Assembly (NCBI RefSeq): GCF_000243815.2
Contig: NZ_AHMT02000065.1
Span: 30,001 to 37,500 of the forward strand
Reading direction: 5' to 3'
DNA: 7,500 bases
Source: Leptospira alexanderi serovar Manhao 3 str. L 60
GTDB lineage: Bacteria > Spirochaetota > Leptospiria > Leptospirales > Leptospiraceae
Shown one piece after another: positions 1 to 7,500 of this stretch (position 1 is its first letter; each line of letters begins with the position of its first letter). The notes under the pieces are model-generated. The model worked only from the letters and a program-made list of their open reading frames with translations, did not search any database and was not told the origin of the DNA. The position numbers were made by a program, and so were the translations under genes.

Positions 1-46
1 TCGTATTTAATGAATTTTTTTTGTTGGGATTTATCGGGTCGCGATG

Positions 47-76
47 TTGAAAGGTGATTTAAAAAAGTATTATATT
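47..76 (+). promoter_or_regulatory. candidate sigma-70 type promoter for the ABC-F gene
   Basis: A TTGAAA hexamer (47-52) and a TATATT hexamer (71-76) are separated by 18 bases, close to the bacterial -35/-10 consensus. A start near position 83 would leave an untranslated leader of about 160 bases before the ATG at 244. The whole 1-243 stretch is AT-rich, so chance matches are expected. A poorer pair, TTGAAC at 154-159 and TATTAA at 175-180, has only a 15-base spacer. I see no gene, operator or convincing RNA structure in 1-243. Confidence 0.3.
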
Positions 77-243
77 CTTAACATTTGAAAGGGAAGCCTG
101 ATTTTTTTAGAATCGTATTTACATTTTTTCTAAATTCAAAGTAAAGACGATCTTTGAACATCGGGCGGCGATCGTATTAATTTTTAAGTGAAATATAAAC
201 CTTTTTTGAAAATCTGGTTTTAGAAACTTAGAGCACATCAATT

Positions 244-1740
<1,497 letters not shown>

Positions 1741-1780
1741 TAAATTTGAATATTTTATATTTTTTCTAAACGTCTTTCGA

Positions 1781-1921
1781 TTATTTTAAAGTCCGGTCTT
1801 GGGATTTTAAAAAGAGTTTACAAAGTCCGTATTTAATTTCCGAAGGATAAAACGTTTGGGTTTGGATATCCAGAGTTTCTCTTGCGCTTTGATAAAAAAT
1901 TTTCGGATAAATTCTACTCAT
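1781..1921 (-). CDS. doubtful 46-residue ORF or gene remnant, no recognised family
   Basis: Reading the minus strand from an ATG at 1921 gives 46 residues with a fairly protein-like composition (for example ARETLDIQTQTFYPSEIKYG). The frame stays open upstream to about 1972 before meeting a stop. There is no convincing ribosome binding site and I recognise no family. It sits between the ABC-F gene and the convergent terminators, so it could be the tail of a decayed gene, a real small gene, or a chance open frame. Confidence 0.2.
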   Translation of the reverse strand: MSRIYPKIFYQSARETLDIQTQTFYPSEIKYGLCKLFLKSQDRTLK

Positions 1922-1997
1922 TTGAACGGAGAGATTTTGTCTTTTAGGGGAATATTTTAAGATCGTTATATTCTAAAATTTGTAACCTATATATCAA

Positions 1998-2037
1998 AAA
2001 ATAGGGAACAAATTTCATGGATCCGTTTCCCTATTTT
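1998..2037. terminator. bidirectional Rho-independent terminator between convergent genes
   Basis: AAAATAGGGAA (1998-2008) is perfectly complementary to TTCCCTATTTT (2027-2037), giving an 11-bp stem with an 18-base loop. On the plus strand it is followed by GTTTTTG (2038-2044). On the minus strand the stem runs into a T tract from the A-run at 1996-2001. It therefore fits termination of the ABC-F transcript and, as a back-up, of the lipoprotein transcript from the other side. Confidence 0.7.
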
Positions 2038-2085
2038 GTTTTTGTTACCGTAATTTGGCTGAGTATGCTATTTCAAGTGGAAAAT

Positions 2086-2121
2086 ACCCGCCGCCGTAAA
2101 AGAAGTAAGCGGCGCGCGGGT
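2086..2121 (-). terminator. GC-rich hairpin terminator behind the lipoprotein gene
   Basis: ACCCGCCGCCG (2086-2096) pairs with the arm at 2110-2121 to give 11 base pairs with a single bulged C at 2115 and a 13-base loop. On the minus strand it begins 7 bases after the stop codon of the lipoprotein gene and is followed by TATTTT, as expected for a Rho-independent terminator serving that gene. The stem is much more GC-rich than the surrounding DNA. Confidence 0.7.
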
Positions 2122-2127
2122 TAACTC

Positions 2128-3276
2128 TTATTTTTCAGTGTAGAGCCCGAAGTGTCTGGAAGAAGCGGCTGTACATCCACCCGTCGAACAGGCGATCATA
2201 GCTATCGTAATCTTACCATTCACTGTGCGCGCAATCAGAACTAAATTATCGTTTGCGGCTAGCGGCATTCCTCCTCCGCCATTTCCAAACGTCGTAGAAG
2301 CCGAAATGCCATTTGTGAATGCAGGAACGTTAGTAGAAGAGTTGCCGTTATTTTGGGCCGTCAAGGTCCGAGCATCTATATTCACTCCTGTGCAAACCCC
2401 GTTCAAACACGTGAATTTGCCACTTACGAAGGAATCAACAGTCGCCGCATTGGCTCCTCGCAAATTATCAAAACCGAGAAGTGTTTTGCCGTTTAGAATT
2501 CCTGAGCCGTTTAGGTTAACGTCTTTGGCTAAACCGAAAAAACCACCTTTATCCGTTCCCATATCTAAAATAAGTACACCAGTTGAAGAAACGAATGCAG
2601 TTTCACCGGTAGCCCATGTAACCTTACCATCGGTACAGATGCCGTTATTGAGGTTTACTGCGGTACCCGCACCGCCCAAAGTTGTGATTGTTCCCGCGAC
2701 GAATTTTTGGTTTGTTCCAGTGATTGCCAAGGTACCATACCCACCTTGAAATGCGCCGACCGCATTCCCGAACATTGCTTGAACTGTATTAAACGTTCCA
2801 CTTACGTCGGAACAATTTGAACTTTTCTCTGTGTACAGTTCTGCACGCATCGCCGTTACGGGCGCACCACCTGCGTTTGAGTAGCCTGAAATTGGCGTGG
2901 CTAGGAGCCCCACTCCTTCAATGGGAATGGCAAACCCGCCTTGGGTGTAGGCCGGTGCGGATAAAAGAGCGATGAAAGGGCTTGATGTGTATGTGGCTAC
3001 TTGTCCAGAAATTTTTTCATTGGTGGTGAGATTTGTAAATGAGAAATTCCCATAATTGGCTTTCACCATATCGCCTGTCATAACATCGCCCGGGCTTTTT
3101 GTACCGCCATAAGAAATGTTGGAGCTACTGTGGGTGGAAGAGCCGACTAGTATGGCTGCTACGGCTAAGAGGATTGAAGAATCATCTTTTTCCTTCTTGC
3201 AATTTAGAACTGTTATGCCGAGAACCGCAAGTGAGGTTAAAAGATGAATAAAACGCGATGCGTAAAGATGATTCAT
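2128..3276 (-). CDS. putative spirochaetal lipoprotein, unknown function
   Basis: This 382-residue protein starts with a signal peptide: Arg8, then a hydrophobic core at about 9-24, then the lipobox V-L-N-C with Cys26. Asn at -1 is tolerated in spirochaete lipoboxes. The predicted mature protein begins CKKEKDDSS, followed by a second short hydrophobic stretch (35-45). The rest is rich in Gly, Ser, Thr, Ala and Asn with alternating hydrophobic residues, suggesting beta structure. Besides Cys26 there are exactly six cysteines: 155, 214, and two CxxxxC pairs (290/295 and 363/368). This is consistent with disulfides outside the cytoplasm. LYTEK occurs twice, at 147-151 and at 378-382 (ending at the extreme C terminus). 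I do not recognise a named family. Sampled stretches are near 47% GC by hand count, against roughly 35-43% in sampled lines of the neighbouring operon gene. No Shine-Dalgarno precedes the ATG; expression may depend on the overlapping leader ORF. A terminator follows directly. The lipoprotein call is fairly strong; the role is unknown. Confidence 0.82.
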   Translation of the reverse strand: MNHLYASRFIHLLTSLAVLGITVLNCKKEKDDSSILLAVAAILVGSSTHSSSNISYGGTKSPGDVMTGDMVKANYGNFSFTNLTTNEKISGQVATYTSSPFIALLSAPAYTQGGFAIPIEGVGLLATPISGYSNAGGAPVTAMRAELYTEKSSNCSDVSGTFNTVQAMFGNAVGAFQGGYGTLAITGTNQKFVAGTITTLGGAGTAVNLNNGICTDGKVTWATGETAFVSSTGVLILDMGTDKGGFFGLAKDVNLNGSGILNGKTLLGFDNLRGANAATVDSFVSGKFTCLNGVCTGVNIDARTLTAQNNGNSSTNVPAFTNGISASTTFGNGGGGMPLAANDNLVLIARTVNGKITIAMIACSTGGCTAASSRHFGLYTEK

Positions 3277-3317
3277 AAAGTGTGCAGGATCGGAAATGCC
3301 ATATAAATGGCAATCAT
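3273..3317 (-). CDS. 14-residue leader ORF overlapping the lipoprotein start
   Basis: An ATG at 3317-3315 opens a frame encoding MIAIYMAFPILHTL. Its TGA stop (3275-3273) overlaps the lipoprotein ATG (3276-3274) as ATGA. GAAGAGG (3331-3325) lies 7 bases upstream of this ATG, a well-placed ribosome binding site, whereas the lipoprotein start has none. The arrangement fits translational coupling, with ribosomes ending the leader and restarting on the lipoprotein. It could instead be coincidence, with the lipoprotein translated from a weak site. No product-level function is proposed for the peptide. Confidence 0.4.
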   Translation of the reverse strand: MIAIYMAFPILHTL

Positions 3318-3324
3318 TAAAAAG

Positions 3325-3331
3325 CCTCTTC
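3325..3331 (-). promoter_or_regulatory. ribosome binding site of the leader ORF
   Basis: GAAGAGG on the minus strand is followed after 7 bases by the leader ATG. It is the only good Shine-Dalgarno match close to the lipoprotein gene, and is too far (about 48 bases) from the lipoprotein ATG to serve it directly. Confidence 0.45.
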
Positions 3332-3543
3332 GGAAACTTTTATTCGAAAATACCCAAAGATATTTTAAAATTTGGCATTTTAGACGAAGATAAAGTATTT
3401 TTGGAATACTCTTCTCGTAAGATTAAAATGATACTTTTTTCCGTTTGTCGGCCGAACGTTGGATGTAGATGGGTATTTATAAAGAGTCGGCTGAGTATGT
3501 CCGTTTAAAATTACTAGTTCCTATATAATAAAGTACCTTTTGT

Positions 3544-3768
3544 ATGTTTTATTTCTTATCGATATGGTTCCGTGGGACAGAATGGAATTCAAGGAATAAG
3601 GCGGACCGTCCTTCATTTCAATGGAAATTAAAACTGCAAAAAATAGATTGTGCGGGATATATTCTAAAATCTTTTTATGAAGTGAATTATACAATTGGAG
3701 AAGAAACGGTGCGCGGCTTCGAGGAGTTAAATTTGAAAGAATATTTTTCCGGAGATATAATTACGTAA
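3544..3768 (+). pseudogene. probable gene remnant, unknown family
   Basis: This open frame encodes 74 residues. The second half (for example YEVNYTIGEETVRGFEEL, then FSGDIIT) looks like genuine protein, while the first part does not resemble a normal N terminus. After the TAA the same frame reads on as YGVGK before a TGA, so nonsense mutation is possible. A TATAAT at 3524-3529 has no matching -35, and the ATG has no ribosome binding site. I read it as a fragment of a decayed gene, though a small real gene cannot be excluded. Confidence 0.28.
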
Positions 3769-3778
3769 TATGGGGTAG

Positions 3779-3883
3779 GCAAATGACTTTCAATACGGGT
3801 CTTTTTTGAAAAAACTTATATTTGAAAAGATGGCTTACGATATTCTCGCATGTCTAAATGCCAACTATTTCGGAGAAAGATAA
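3779..3883 (+). pseudogene. probable gene remnant in shifted frame
   Basis: Between an in-frame TAG (3776-3778) and TAA (3881-3883) this frame encodes 34 residues including FLKKLIFEKMAYDILACLN and ending NANYFGER. The composition is protein-like. It lies in the +1 frame relative to the fragment ending at 3768, so the two may be parts of one gene separated by a frameshift. Start codons inside (TTG 3806, ATG 3830) would give only very short peptides. No family is recognised. Confidence 0.28.
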
Positions 3884-3907
3884 CAAAGATTATACGAAGC
3901 GAAAATC

Positions 3908-4177
3908 ATGAAAAAATTCTAACGATTTTAATCGGTTCTCTCTTTTGGGGAGGTCTCTTCTACACGCATCACGGACAAGCGGTACAAAATCCAATCGACG
4001 TTTTTGAAAAATTGCATCAGAATAAGGTTCTTAGTTTGCAAAGAAAAACCCGACTAGATCGAACCTACCGACAACTCGGGTGATTTTTATGGAGCTTGTA
4101 ATTCTTATAACAGTAGTGCTTATACGCAAAAGGGGCTCTTTTTATACGAAATAACGAGAGGCAGCGCAGAAAGATGA
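3908..4177 (+). pseudogene. frameshifted remnant of a small secreted-protein gene
   Basis: The ATG at 3908-3910 is followed by six A's (3911-3916) and runs into TAA after four codons. With one extra A the reading becomes MKKILTILIGSLFWGGLF, then YTHHGQA and VQNPIDVFEKLHQNK. That is a textbook signal peptide with an A-x-A-like end (GQA), followed by a hydrophilic mature start. The frame then stops at TGA 4081-4083. The +1 frame (4058-4177) continues with protein-like sequence: SGDFYGACNSYNSSAYTQKG, then LFLYEI and a TGA at 4175-4177. Two frameshifts would thus reconstruct a product of about 85-90 residues, or part of a larger protein. As it stands, only an unlikely 77-residue ORF from 3850 covers the hydrophobic segment. 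No family is assigned. Confidence 0.4.
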
Positions 4178-4217
4178 ATCGATTCAATCATTTAATAAAA
4201 ACGGAATATTCTGGATT

Positions 4218-7003
<2,786 letters not shown>

Positions 7004-7009
7004 GAGAGT

Positions 7010-7500
<491 letters not shown>

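Larger units (their letters stand above)
3318..4217. other. 900-base stretch without an intact gene; probable gene remnants
   Basis: No complete gene with start, ribosome binding site and plausible length is visible on either strand. The minus strand is full of stops. The plus strand carries successive short open stretches: 3296-3508 (70 codons, overlapping the lipoprotein leader, not convincing), 3544-3768, 3779-3883 and 3850-4177. These lie in shifted frames, and several have coherent protein-like composition. This pattern suggests one or more decayed genes. No transposase, inverted repeat or direct repeat typical of an insertion sequence was found. The trpS operon ends into this region without a convincing terminator hairpin. 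Confidence 0.5.

Noticed and set aside
2225..2749. A 174-codon open frame on the plus strand inside the lipoprotein gene
   Set aside because: It is antisense to a gene with a clear signal peptide and lipobox, is Pro/Val-rich as expected from the complement of Gly/Asn/Thr codons, and has no family features.
3296..3508. 70-codon plus-strand frame next to the lipoprotein start
   Set aside because: It has no ribosome binding site, overlaps the opposite-strand leader of the lipoprotein, and shows no family resemblance.
3524..3529. Perfect TATAAT hexamer before the fragment at 3544
   Set aside because: No acceptable -35 hexamer at 16-18 bases and no extended -10 TG; only 15 bases separate it from the ATG, leaving no room for a ribosome binding site.
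4128..4142. AAAAG/CTTTT hairpin considered as terminator for trpS
   Set aside because: The stem is only 5 bp, and on the trpS strand it is followed by GCG rather than a T-run.
4175..4186. Perfect 12-base palindrome TGAATCGATTCA
   Set aside because: It is isolated in degraded sequence, with no promoter or second copy nearby; a chance palindrome is more likely than an operator.

Overview
The window looks like chromosome from a spirochaete, most likely Leptospira. The reasons are moderate-to-low GC, a lipoprotein with a spirochaete-style lipobox ending in L-N-C, and tryptophanyl-tRNA synthetase and LolA-type proteins sitting beside a large protein of no recognised family. The genus is an inference from sequence style, not from a database match.

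Layout. Positions 1-243 are a non-coding leader with one plausible promoter. 244-1740 (+) encodes a complete ABC-F type twin-ATPase. 1741-2127 lies between two convergent genes and holds a bidirectional hairpin terminator, a GC-rich hairpin directly behind the next gene, and a short doubtful reading frame on the minus strand. 2128-3276 (-) encodes a 382-residue putative lipoprotein. Its ATG has no ribosome binding site of its own, but overlaps (ATGA) the stop of a 14-codon upstream ORF that has a good one. 3318-4217 is about 900 bases without an intact gene. It carries short protein-like fragments on the plus strand in shifted frames, including a signal-peptide-like start broken by a one-base slip in an A-run. 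This reads as decayed gene sequence.

4218-7500 is a tightly packed minus-strand operon, read right to left: a LolA-like lipoprotein carrier (its start lies beyond the window), a 606-residue cytoplasmic protein of unknown function starting at TTG, and trpS. The first two genes are in the same frame, separated by one stop codon and two codons. The last two overlap by four bases (ATGA), so they are probably translationally coupled.

No tRNA, rRNA, CRISPR array, insertion sequence or defence or biosynthetic system is visible. The items most worth following are the unknown 606-residue protein fixed between lolA and trpS, the leader ORF before the lipoprotein, and the gene remnants at 3544-4177.
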